Source: Cognatishimia sp. 1_MG-2023 (GTDB lineage Bacteria; Pseudomonadota; Alphaproteobacteria; Rhodobacterales; Rhodobacteraceae). From it: DNA of 64,000 nt. Under the pieces are notes generated by a model. That model saw only the letters and a program-made list of their open reading frames with translations, had not been told where the DNA came from and ran no database searches. Positions 57,320-64,000 of this stretch are shown here, piece by piece. The stretch spans positions 1 to 64,000 of the forward strand of contig NZ_JAUORX010000001.1 of assembly GCF_030548175.1 (NCBI RefSeq). Reading direction: 5' to 3'. Numbering within the stretch: position 1 is the first letter of the stretch; each line of letters opens with the position of its first letter. A program made the position numbers and the translations under genes.

Positions 57320-57511
57320 ATGGAAGACCTAAACGCCTTTTTCGAACCGGGTATGCTGGTGCAGCATCCTGACCAGCCTGATTGGGGCGTTGGCCAAGTC
57401 CAATCCAATATCTCCGGGAAAATTACGGTTAACTTCCAAGAGGTTGGAAAGGTTGTTCTAGATAGTCAGCGTGTTGGTCTCTTTCCTGTTAATCAAACAA
57501 GTAATGGTTAA
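57320..57511 (+). CDS. DUF3553 family protein (63 aa)
   Basis: A 63-residue protein with EPGMLVQHPDQPDWGVGQVQ and ITVNFQEVGKVVLD, the DUF3553 pattern common in Rhodobacterales. The fold resembles the small beta-barrel (CarD/TRCF-like) interaction modules in which a GxGxV stretch binds partners; function unknown. It is divergent from chpT with about 30 bases between the starts. Confidence 0.85.
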   Translation: MEDLNAFFEPGMLVQHPDQPDWGVGQVQSNISGKITVNFQEVGKVVLDSQRVGLFPVNQTSNG

Positions 57512-57629
57512 TGAAAGCCTAATTCAACCCTGAATTGAAAATTTTGAAGTGAATTCTGGTGCGGCGGCAGAGTTGCCAAGGTCATTGGTCCCCCGTAAAA
57601 GCAAAAGAAAATAACAGGTTTATCTATCA

Positions 57630-58403
57630 ATGCGCGCTGCGACCCAAAATCTTGTCCTAAAGATGGCTGAGACTGCCGATGATATCCGCGCGGCGCAGCG
57701 GTTGCGCTATGACGTGTTTGTCGAAGAACTTGGCGGGCAGGGCGATATGGTGGATCACGACGCGCGTTTGGAACGCGATGAGTTTGATCCGTTTTTTGAT
57801 CATATGATGTTGTTGGATGAAGACCGCGAGGGCGGTTTGGATGATAAAATCATAGGCGTTTACAGGTTGTTACGTGATGACCAGATGCCGAAGGTCGGGA
57901 AATACTATACCGAAAACGAATATGATCTGACGGTTTTGAAAGAGGGCGGTCGTAAGCTGTTAGAACTTGGCCGGTCTTGTTTGCATAAGGATTATCGCGG
58001 CGGGGCTGCGATGTATGTTTTGTGGAATGGGCTTGCGGAATATGTCGCGAAACATGGGATTGATATTCTGTTTGGCACAGCAAGTTTTCATGGCACCGAT
58101 ATTGACGCCTTGTCTGCGCCGCTGTCGCTGTTGCATCATCGGCATTTAGCGCCCGAAGACCTTCGTGTGCGCGCGCGTAAAGAACACTTTCAAAATATGA
58201 ACTTACACGCCGAAGTTGACATAGATCGACGCAAGGCGATGCTAGCGGTGCCTGCTTTGATCAAAGGCTATCTGCGCCTAGGTGGTTATGTGGGCGAGGG
58301 CGCTTATGTGGACCATGCGTTTAACACAACGGACGTTTGTCTGGTGATGGATACCGAACGGCTGAATGCCACCCAACGCAGCATTTATACGCGAGGCGCC
58401 TAA
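57630..58403 (+). CDS. olsB: Ornithine lipid N-acyltransferase OlsB
   Basis: Adds a 3-hydroxyacyl chain to ornithine to give lyso-ornithine lipid. The 257-residue protein has the OlsB/GNAT pattern: AQRLRYDVFVEELG, the LLELGRSCLHKDYRGGAAM core, and LFGTASFHGTD. The upstream 118-base spacer shows no strong promoter. It is directly followed by olsA, the second enzyme of the same pathway. Confidence 0.93.
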   Translation: MRAATQNLVLKMAETADDIRAAQRLRYDVFVEELGGQGDMVDHDARLERDEFDPFFDHMMLLDEDREGGLDDKIIGVYRLLRDDQMPKVGKYYTENEYDLTVLKEGGRKLLELGRSCLHKDYRGGAAMYVLWNGLAEYVAKHGIDILFGTASFHGTDIDALSAPLSLLHHRHLAPEDLRVRARKEHFQNMNLHAEVDIDRRKAMLAVPALIKGYLRLGGYVGEGAYVDHAFNTTDVCLVMDTERLNATQRSIYTRGA

Positions 58404-59243
58404 GTGAGCAGCCCAACTTGGCATAGCGAGAATGGCTATCCGGAGTATCCGGAGATTAAGGGCGTGGCTTGGTTGCGTGTGGGTGTTCGCGGGTTCTTTG
58501 TGTTCTCTTTGTTGATTGTTGGCTTGCTTGTTTTGCTGCTTGTTCGGTTGATTGAACGGCCGATATTTGGGGTTAAACGCCCATGGTCGCCGCGCATCAC
58601 GCAGTTTGTTTGCCGGAATGTATTACGGTTTATGGGGATTGGATTTCAAACGCAGGGCAGGCCGATGCGGTTGCCGGGTGCTTTGGTGGCCAATCATGCC
58701 TCTTGGCTGGATATTTTTGTGCTGAATGCCAAGGATCAACCGTATTTTGTATCAAAGGCCGAAGTGGCGAATTGGCCGGGGATCGGAACTTTGGCAAAAG
58801 CCACCGGCACCGTTTTTATCGCGCGTGACCGGAAAGAAGCCAAAGCGCAGCAACAAGTGTTCGAAGATCGCCTATCAGCTGGTCATAAGTTGTTGTTTTT
58901 CCCAGAAGGCACGTCAACAGATTCACTGCGGGTTTTAGATTTTAAATCAACGCTTTTCGCGGCGTTCTTTACGGAAAGCTTAAAGCCGATTTCGCATATT
59001 CAGGCCGTATCAGTGAATTACCATGCACCGGAGCATGTTGATCAACGGTTCTATGCCTGGTGGGGTGGCATGGATTTTGGCCCGCATATGTTGCAAATGC
59101 TAGCGCAGCGGCGGCACGGGCGTGTGGACGTTGTGTATCACGAACCAGTTGCAGTCGCTGATTTTAAGAACCGCAAAGATTTGGCTGAATATCTGGGGCG
59201 GCATGTGAAGTCTGGGCATTACTTAGCCAAGACTGAGGTCTAG
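58404..59243 (+). CDS. olsA: Lyso-ornithine lipid O-acyltransferase OlsA
   Basis: Acyltransferase of the PlsC family that completes ornithine lipid. The 279-residue protein has an N-terminal membrane segment (GFFVFSLLIVGLLVLLLVRL), the NHASWLDIFVL (H-x4-D) motif and the second block FFPEGTSTDSLRVL. The GTG start at 58404 directly follows the olsB stop. Ornithine lipids replace phospholipids under phosphate limitation in many marine bacteria. Confidence 0.93.
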   Translation: MSSPTWHSENGYPEYPEIKGVAWLRVGVRGFFVFSLLIVGLLVLLLVRLIERPIFGVKRPWSPRITQFVCRNVLRFMGIGFQTQGRPMRLPGALVANHASWLDIFVLNAKDQPYFVSKAEVANWPGIGTLAKATGTVFIARDRKEAKAQQQVFEDRLSAGHKLLFFPEGTSTDSLRVLDFKSTLFAAFFTESLKPISHIQAVSVNYHAPEHVDQRFYAWWGGMDFGPHMLQMLAQRRHGRVDVVYHEPVAVADFKNRKDLAEYLGRHVKSGHYLAKTEV

Positions 59244-59321
59244 GGTTTCACTTAAATCCCCTTTGTTTCTGGGATTTCGCGCGATTTTTCGTTCGAAACG
59301 TGCGAAAGACGCAAAGAGCGC

Positions 59322-59350
59322 TTGCCAGCCTTTATAAAGCGATGTATTCC
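59322..59350 (+). promoter_or_regulatory. Predicted rpsB-tsf promoter
   Basis: TTGCCA (59322-59327), a 17-base spacer and TATTCC (59345-59350) lie about 130 bases upstream of rpsB. The leader that follows is GC-rich with several possible hairpins, including one around CAGGGGAGACATCCCTG. Confidence 0.45.
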
Positions 59351-59478
59351 GCGCGCATTCAAACCCGCAGGTGGGGTTTGGGCTGGTTCAGGGGAGACAT
59401 CCCTGACGGTCCGCCGGTTGGAGCAAATGCTTCCTACTTCCCCCACCAAGGCGTAAACCGGAAAAAGGAAATACACGC

Positions 59479-60252
59479 ATGGCTCTTCCTGAGTTCACAA
59501 TGCGCCAGCTGCTAGAAGCAGGCGTACACTTTGGTCACCAAACACAACGCTGGAACCCTCGTATGGGTGAGTTCATTTATGGCTCGCGCAATGGTATCCA
59601 CATCATGGACCTTACACAGACTGTTCCAATGCTGGACGCCGCTCTGAACGTTGTTCGTGAGACTGTTGCTAAAGGCGGCCGCGTACTGTTCGTTGGTACA
59701 AAGCGTCAAGCAGCTGCGCCGATCGCAGATGCTGCTGAGAAATCCGCTCAGTACTTCATGAACCACCGTTGGTTGGGTGGCACGCTGACAAACTGGAAAA
59801 CAGTTTCTCAGTCCATCAACCGTCTGAAAGAAATCGACGAGAAATTGGTTTCTGGTGCAGAAGGTCTGACCAAAAAAGAACGTCTGGGCATGGAACGTGA
59901 CCAAGCGAAACTGCAAGCGTCTTTGGGCGGTATCCGCGAAATGGGCGGCGTTCCTGATCTGCTGTTCGTCATCGACGTGAAAAAAGAAGCACTGGCCATC
60001 GCAGAAGCAAACAAACTGGGTATCCCTGTTGTTGCTGTTGTTGACACCAACTGCTCTCCTGACGGCATCGACTACATCATCCCAGGCAACGACGACGCGT
60101 CCCGCGCGATCGCTCTGTACTGTGATCTTGTTGCACGTGCGGCACTGGACGGCATGTCTGCAATGATGGGCGCTGCTGGCGTTGATCTGGGCGAATTCGA
60201 AGAAGCACCAGTTGAAGAAGCTGTTGCTGAAGAAGCTCCTGCAGGCGCGTAA
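59479..60252 (+). CDS. rpsB: 30S ribosomal protein S2
   Basis: A 257-residue S2 with [30 protein letters not shown] and [20 protein letters not shown]. The C-terminus has an Ala- and Glu-rich tail ([17 protein letters not shown]). AAAAAGGAAA is the ribosome-binding site. tsf follows 74 bases later, the normal rpsB-tsf pair. Confidence 0.98.
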   Translation: MALPEFTMRQLLEAGVHFGHQTQRWNPRMGEFIYGSRNGIHIMDLTQTVPMLDAALNVVRETVAKGGRVLFVGTKRQAAAPIADAAEKSAQYFMNHRWLGGTLTNWKTVSQSINRLKEIDEKLVSGAEGLTKKERLGMERDQAKLQASLGGIREMGGVPDLLFVIDVKKEALAIAEANKLGIPVVAVVDTNCSPDGIDYIIPGNDDASRAIALYCDLVARAALDGMSAMMGAAGVDLGEFEEAPVEEAVAEEAPAGA

Positions 60253-60326
60253 GCGTTACTTTTCTGACATGGGGGCAGGGTACACCCGCCCCCATTAACG
60301 ACCTATCAAATATTAGGAGAACCACG

Positions 60327-61202
60327 ATGGCTGTTACTGCCGCAATGGTGAAAGAACTGCGCGAGATGACCGGCGCAGGCATGATGGACGCGAAAAAAGC
60401 GCTGACTGAAAACAACGGTGACCAAGAGGCAGCAATTGATTGGCTGCGTACTAAAGGTCTGGCGAAAGCTGCAAAGAAATCTGGCCGTGTTGCGGCAGAA
60501 GGTCTTGTGGCTGTTCAAGTTGAAGGCGGTAAAGGTGTTGCTGTTGAAGTAAACTCTGAAACCGACTTTGTTGGCAAAAACGCTGATTTCCAAGCCATGG
60601 TTGCTGGTATCGCGGGTGCTGCATTGAACGTTGCAGATATTGACGCGCTGAACGCAGCGGACCTGGGCGGCAAGCCTGTTTCCGAAGTGATCACAGACAA
60701 CATCGCGACTATCGGCGAGAACATGTCTCTGCGTCGCATGGCGACTGTAGAAGGTGACGTTGTTGCATCCTACATCCACAACCCAGCGACTGCTGGCATG
60801 GGTAACATCGGTGTTCTTGTTGCGCTGAAAGGCGGCGACGAAGCATTCGGTAAGCAGGTTGCGATGCATATCGCGGCAGCAAACCCACAGTCTTTGTCCG
60901 AAGCGGACCTTGACGCAGCTGTTGTTGAAAAAGAAAAGCAAGTTCAAATCGACATCGCGCGTGAATCTGGCAAGCCAGAGCAAGTGATCGAGAAAATGAT
61001 CGTTGGCCGCATGAAGAAATTCTTGGGCGAAGTGACTTTGCTGGGCCAAGCTTTTGTGATCAACCCAGACCTGACAGTTGAAGCAGCAGCAAAAGAAGCT
61101 GGCGCTGAGATCGTTGGTTTTGTTCGCATGGAAGTTGGCGAAGGCATCGAGAAAAAAGAAGAAGACTTTGCAGCTGAGGTTGCTAAAGCCGCTCAAGGCT
61201 AA
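60327..61202 (+). CDS. tsf: Elongation factor Ts
   Basis: Nucleotide exchange factor for EF-Tu. The 291-residue protein has [19 protein letters not shown], the conserved [15 protein letters not shown] motif and the dimerisation region with [20 protein letters not shown]. It ends 25 bases before a strong terminator. Confidence 0.98.
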   Translation: MAVTAAMVKELREMTGAGMMDAKKALTENNGDQEAAIDWLRTKGLAKAAKKSGRVAAEGLVAVQVEGGKGVAVEVNSETDFVGKNADFQAMVAGIAGAALNVADIDALNAADLGGKPVSEVITDNIATIGENMSLRRMATVEGDVVASYIHNPATAGMGNIGVLVALKGGDEAFGKQVAMHIAAANPQSLSEADLDAAVVEKEKQVQIDIARESGKPEQVIEKMIVGRMKKFLGEVTLLGQAFVINPDLTVEAAAKEAGAEIVGFVRMEVGEGIEKKEEDFAAEVAKAAQG

Positions 61203-61227
61203 GTCATCTGACTTTTGAAATTAGAAA

Positions 61228-61256
61228 CGCCGTCCAGAAATGGGCGGCGTTTTTTG
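61228..61256 (+). terminator. Terminator after tsf
   Basis: CGCCGTCC-AGAAAT-GGGCGGCG (eight pairs, one wobble) followed by TTTTTTG, 25 bases past the tsf stop. Confidence 0.85.
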
Positions 61257-61280
61257 TTCTTACAGATCTGATTTCATTAG

Positions 61281-61327
61281 ATTAATAAAAGAAACGACGC
61301 CAGAGGACGAACCCAAGGCGTCGTTTC
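61281..61327 (-). terminator. Inverted repeat, probable minus-strand terminator
   Basis: GAAACGACGCC and GGCGTCGTTTC form a perfect 11-pair stem around a 15-base loop. On the minus strand it is followed by TTTTATTAAT. It is about 250 bases downstream of the luxR-like stop, so it ends either a long 3' untranslated region or a separate short RNA. The gap 61328-61578 holds no gene I can support. Confidence 0.6.
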
Positions 61328-61578
61328 AATCTCTAGACCCATTACATGGGGATGGTGGGCCTAAAACAGACGAAATGATCCCAAAAAATCAAATCACCTA
61401 AATGCGAACAGGTCGCAATTTAAGAGCGCAGAGCCCTGAAATTGCAGAGATTGCGCCCTTAGCGTCCCTAGGCTAATGCCACACTCACGGAACTTAATAA
61501 GTTTACGCGCTAAACGTGTGTTACGTAAGGTAAGGAAACCCGTACTTTCCCACAATTTTATCCATCCAAAAGGCGAGT

Positions 61579-62340
61579 TTAGCCTTCGAAAGTAAACATC
61601 TGGTTGAGGAAGCTGGCTTTGAGGACCGCCTGAGGTGTGGTCTCGACGCCAAGAGATTCTCGCGCAAGGCGAAGGTGCTTTTCAACTGTGGCAGACGTGC
61701 GCCCCATAAGGGTCGCGATGTCTTGGATTGTTTTGCCGTCAGATACCCATTCCAGAACTTCGCGCTGACGTTTCGTCAGGGCGCGTTTTGGGTTCTTGTA
61801 GGGCAGGTTGAGGATTTTGAGGTGCAGCACGTTATTCATAAGTACAAGCGCTTCGCCGTGTTCTTGCCAAATCGCATCCAACTCATCTTGAGTAGAGCCA
61901 ACGGGACCGGTCAAACCAATTGCGCCCTTGGAGCGCTGCGAAACTGTTTTGAAGCTGATGGTATAACCTGTGGCAACACCTTGCGTGGCGTTGAATTCCA
62001 AAACGTCTGCTTGCTCTTTCGTTAGCCCATCGCTCGCGGCCAATTCGGCCATCAAACGCCAGCTACACGCGCCAACATTGTTCAACGCCCACTTGATCAT
62101 AGGGCCGTGCAAGAACATGCGTTCGCCAAAGAACGGATCCAGATACTCGCGTGAGTGATTAGACAGAATGACGAAATCTTCGGGATCACCAAGATTGTAA
62201 TCGACGCGAAAGTTCGTGTAGCCATAGATCAGACGATCAAATCCGTATTCGGCCATTTTATTAACATGCATGGTCCAAAGCTCTTCGAGCGTTCCGGCGT
62301 TGGTCATGTCTGAGATGTAGCGCAAAATTGCGTCAGGCAT
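61579..62340 (-). CDS. LuxR-family regulator, solo, autoinducer-binding type
   Basis: A 253-residue protein with an N-terminal autoinducer-binding-like domain and a C-terminal GerE helix-turn-helix (LTKRQREVLEWVSDGKTIQD onward, KHL-ARESLGV). In TraR the ligand pocket uses W57, Y61 and D70. Here the matching stretch SREYLDPFF and HGPMIKWAL lacks that Trp and the Asp, while the later Trp in CSWRLM is kept. No luxI gene is in the window. The start abuts the aroQ stop, so it is translated with aroQ. Confidence 0.88.
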   Translation of the reverse strand: MPDAILRYISDMTNAGTLEELWTMHVNKMAEYGFDRLIYGYTNFRVDYNLGDPEDFVILSNHSREYLDPFFGERMFLHGPMIKWALNNVGACSWRLMAELAASDGLTKEQADVLEFNATQGVATGYTISFKTVSQRSKGAIGLTGPVGSTQDELDAIWQEHGEALVLMNNVLHLKILNLPYKNPKRALTKRQREVLEWVSDGKTIQDIATLMGRTSATVEKHLRLARESLGVETTPQAVLKASFLNQMFTFEG

Positions 62341-62778
62341 TTATTTTCCGATGTGATTTAACATCGCATCTATCGCTAAACGGTATCCCAGAGCACCAAA
62401 CCCACAAATCTGACCAACCGCGACGGGCGCGATGAAGGACTTATGGCGAAAGCTTTCACGGGCGTGAATATTGGATAAATGCAATTCAATAACTGGTAGG
62501 GCGACGGACGAAATGGCGTCCATCAGTGCAATAGAAGTATGGGTGTACGCGCCGGCGTTTAATACGATGCCGTCGTGCTGTCCTTTGGCCGCATGAATTG
62601 CGTCCACGAGCGCGCCTTCGTGATTGCTTTGAATGCAGCTCACTGAAACGCCCAAGGATTCCCCATGAGAGACGCACATGTTTTCAATATCTTGCAAAGT
62701 GGTCTTACCGTAAACCTCGGGCTGACGTGTGCCGAGCAGGTTTAGATTTGGACCGTTTAGGATAAGAATTGATGACAT
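62341..62778 (-). CDS. aroQ: Type II 3-dehydroquinate dehydratase AroQ
   Basis: Third step of the shikimate pathway. The 145-residue protein has LILNGPNLNLLGTRQPEVYG with the catalytic Tyr and Arg, NAGAYTHTSIALMDA with the catalytic Asn, and ELHLSNIHARESFRHKS with the catalytic His. Length is standard for the dodecameric type II enzyme. It is upstream of, and directly joined to, the LuxR solo gene. Confidence 0.97.
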   Translation of the reverse strand: MSSILILNGPNLNLLGTRQPEVYGKTTLQDIENMCVSHGESLGVSVSCIQSNHEGALVDAIHAAKGQHDGIVLNAGAYTHTSIALMDAISSVALPVIELHLSNIHARESFRHKSFIAPVAVGQICGFGALGYRLAIDAMLNHIGK

Positions 62779-63107
62779 ATTGCGTTCCTCGAATATAGAA
62801 CGTGTTTAGCTTGAATTTCTGAGGGCTGTCCACAGTATGGCGGCGTTAGATTGCGATAAAGCCGTATTTATTGGGGAAATTCAGCGTTTCTGGATATTCC
62901 ACCACATCAATAAATAACATAATTACCATTATACGTTATATGGAAGTGGGAATTTACGTATGGGCTGTGGCTCTATCCTATTGTGAAAACTTATAAAATC
63001 ACCGTGATGTTAAAAAGTTTTACATTACCTCTTGTTTCCTTAAATGGCATCCCCATCTGTAGTCATGTGAAAGGCATTCACATTAACAATTAACCACGGA
63101 GATACTA
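62779..63107. other. AT-rich divergent spacer between aroQ and the DUF2852 gene
   Basis: This 329-base stretch is clearly more AT-rich than its surroundings and holds promoter-like runs on both strands, for example around TTACATTACC and ATACGTTATATGG. No gene or RNA can be supported in it. It must carry the promoters for aroQ-luxR on one side and the DUF2852 gene on the other. Confidence 0.5.
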
Positions 63108-63533
63108 ATGACACCTGTAGCGACCGCCGCCCAAGACACTTCCCATATGGGATGGTTCTCACGCACAGAGGCTTGGTTGGATAGCAAAGGCAAAGGCGCT
63201 TGGATCGCGGCAATGGTCCTTGGGTTCGTCTTTTTCTGGCCAGTTGGTTTGGCACTTCTCTTTTACATGATCTGGAGCAAACGCATGTTTAGCAAAAACC
63301 GTTCCTGTAGCACTCATAAGCGCCGCATGCATGTGACGCGGCCAACCGGTAACTCTGCGTTTGACTCGTATCGTGATGAGATGATCAAGCGTTTGGAAGA
63401 TGAGCAAGCGAGCTTTGAGGCGTTTCTTGAACGCCTGCGTGAAGCAAAAGACAAGTCTGAGTTTGATGACTTTATGGACGAGCGCGCAAAACAAGCTGCG
63501 CAAGAACGTGAAGAAAATCGCGCAGACGCCTGA
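63108..63533 (+). CDS. DUF2852 family membrane protein
   Basis: A 141-residue protein of the DUF2852 family. WIAAMVLGFVFFWPVGLALLFYMIW is the single hydrophobic region, long enough for one or two passes. A basic stretch and a charged helical tail follow, with AFDSYRDEMIKRLEDEQ as the conserved part. The tail probably forms a coiled coil in the cytoplasm. The function is unknown. It is followed by an RDD-family gene. Confidence 0.9.
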   Translation: MTPVATAAQDTSHMGWFSRTEAWLDSKGKGAWIAAMVLGFVFFWPVGLALLFYMIWSKRMFSKNRSCSTHKRRMHVTRPTGNSAFDSYRDEMIKRLEDEQASFEAFLERLREAKDKSEFDDFMDERAKQAAQEREENRADA

Positions 63534-63553
63534 TATATAGTATAAATGCAATT

Positions 63554-63575
63554 GGCTCCCGTTTCTGCGGGAGCC
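63554..63575 (+). terminator. Hairpin between DUF2852 and RDD genes
   Basis: GGCTCCCG-TTTCTG-CGGGAGCC is a perfect eight-pair stem 20 bases past the DUF2852 stop. There is only a weak T-rich tail, so partial termination or processing is as likely. Confidence 0.55.
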
Positions 63576-63598
63576 CATCTTATTGAGCTTGGAGAGCC

Positions 63599-64000
63599 AT
63601 GAATACCCGCGCTTACGCCCTACCCGATCCTGTGTCGCAACCTGAGTTTTACGCTGATGTTCCGATGAAACGGTTTCTGTCCTGGATTGCAGATATGGTT
63701 CTGATCGGCATTCTATGTGTCCTGATTTTACCGTTCACAGCCTTTACCGGCATCTTCTTTTTCCCGTTCCTTATCATGGTCGTCGGCTTTGCATATCGCG
63801 TTATTACGTTAACCAACGGGTCTGCAACGCTTGGTATGCGGTTCTTTGGCATTGAATTTCGCACCCAACATGGCGATCGCTTTGATCTGGGAACTGCGTT
63901 TATGCACACGCTGGGTTATAGCGTTTCGTTCACGTTCTTTGTCCTGCAGATCATTTCGATTGTGTTGATGATGACGTCATCGCGATCCCAAGGGTTAACA
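63599..64000 (+). CDS. RDD-family membrane protein, cut by the window edge
   Basis: The frame opens at 63599 with GGAGAG upstream and runs without stop to the end (134 codons). MNTRAYALPDPVSQPEFYAD leads into a membrane segment with FLSWIADMVLIGILCVLILP, where the conserved Asp of RDD proteins lies. SATLGMRFFGIEF is the family's second motif. RDD proteins are small membrane proteins, in some cases linked to ion exchange. The C-terminus is outside the window. Confidence 0.85.
   Translation, partial: MNTRAYALPDPVSQPEFYADVPMKRFLSWIADMVLIGILCVLILPFTAFTGIFFFPFLIMVVGFAYRVITLTNGSATLGMRFFGIEFRTQHGDRFDLGTAFMHTLGYSVSFTFFVLQIISIVLMMTSSRSQGLT

Noticed and set aside
60306-61196. 296-codon minus-strand open frame opposite tsf
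   Set aside because: tsf is unambiguous on the other strand. The long antisense frame results from codon bias, and its product is a Phe/Asn/Cys-rich unlikely sequence.

Overview
The window reads as a chromosomal segment of an alphaproteobacterium of the Rhodobacterales, Roseobacter group. Supporting evidence is a split, circularly permuted tmRNA, the trgA-trgB-cysK tellurite-resistance order known from Rhodobacter, a ChpT phosphotransferase, an SspB-type ClpX adaptor, olsBA ornithine-lipid genes, the iscR-led suf operon, and many Rhodobacterales-type small genes (DUF4169, DUF3553, DUF2852). Base composition is moderate and even. There are no rRNA genes, phage, transposases or CRISPR arrays. 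The left edge opens with a poly-C tract that looks like a read or assembly artefact, and the right edge cuts an RDD-family gene.

Layout. 0.1-5.1 kb: typA, a class II amidotransferase, and a minus-strand operon of a hydrolase, a small unknown protein and a tandem HD-domain protein. 5.1-13.7 kb: an 11-gene suf operon (iscR, cysteine desulfurase, sufB, three small genes including a YbjQ protein, sufC, sufD, two YIP1 membrane proteins, sufS) behind a promoter overlapped by an Irr-box-like palindrome; it ends at tRNA-Arg. 13.9-21.7 kb: envelope functions (GSCFA and GNSH proteins, YcbK-like protein, L,D-transpeptidase, lpxD, a dedicated ACP and ketoacyl synthase, IalB-like protein). 21.8-22.1 kb: an unusual intergenic region with two terminators and small-RNA-like structure on the minus strand. 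22.1-33 kb: a HerA-like ATPase, tex, two tRNA-Asn, an MBL hydrolase, an orphan EnvZ-like kinase, a CAT-anticodon tRNA, purM-purN, rnd, a lipoprotein and sufE.

33-45.6 kb: fumC with two tiny partner genes, a glycosyltransferase, sspB, chrA and a rhodanese-ChrB fusion, a SnoaL-like gene, the two-piece tmRNA, an AcuI-like reductase, a HIT protein, a class V aminotransferase, then trgA-trgB-cysK. 45.6-51.2 kb: a DUF3772 MscS channel, alaX, a deacetylase-like gene bracketed by a repeat and tRNA-Ser, and a DUF2059 protein. 51.3-64 kb: rplU (with a C-terminal helix-hairpin-helix extension)-rpmA-GNAT-obgE-proB-proA, chpT, DUF3553, olsB-olsA, rpsB-tsf, a LuxR solo coupled to aroQ, DUF2852 and a partial RDD gene.

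Two themes stand out. Iron-sulfur and redox chemistry: suf, sufE, cysK, trgAB and chrBA. Ribosome rescue and quality control: the tmRNA gene and its probable ClpX adaptor sspB lie within about 3.5 kb of each other. A palindromic intergenic repeat occurs three times, each time at a block boundary. No single block is plainly a new system. The least explained items are the 21.8-22.03 kb intergenic RNA region, the small genes inside the suf operon, the tandem HD fusion and the repeat family.
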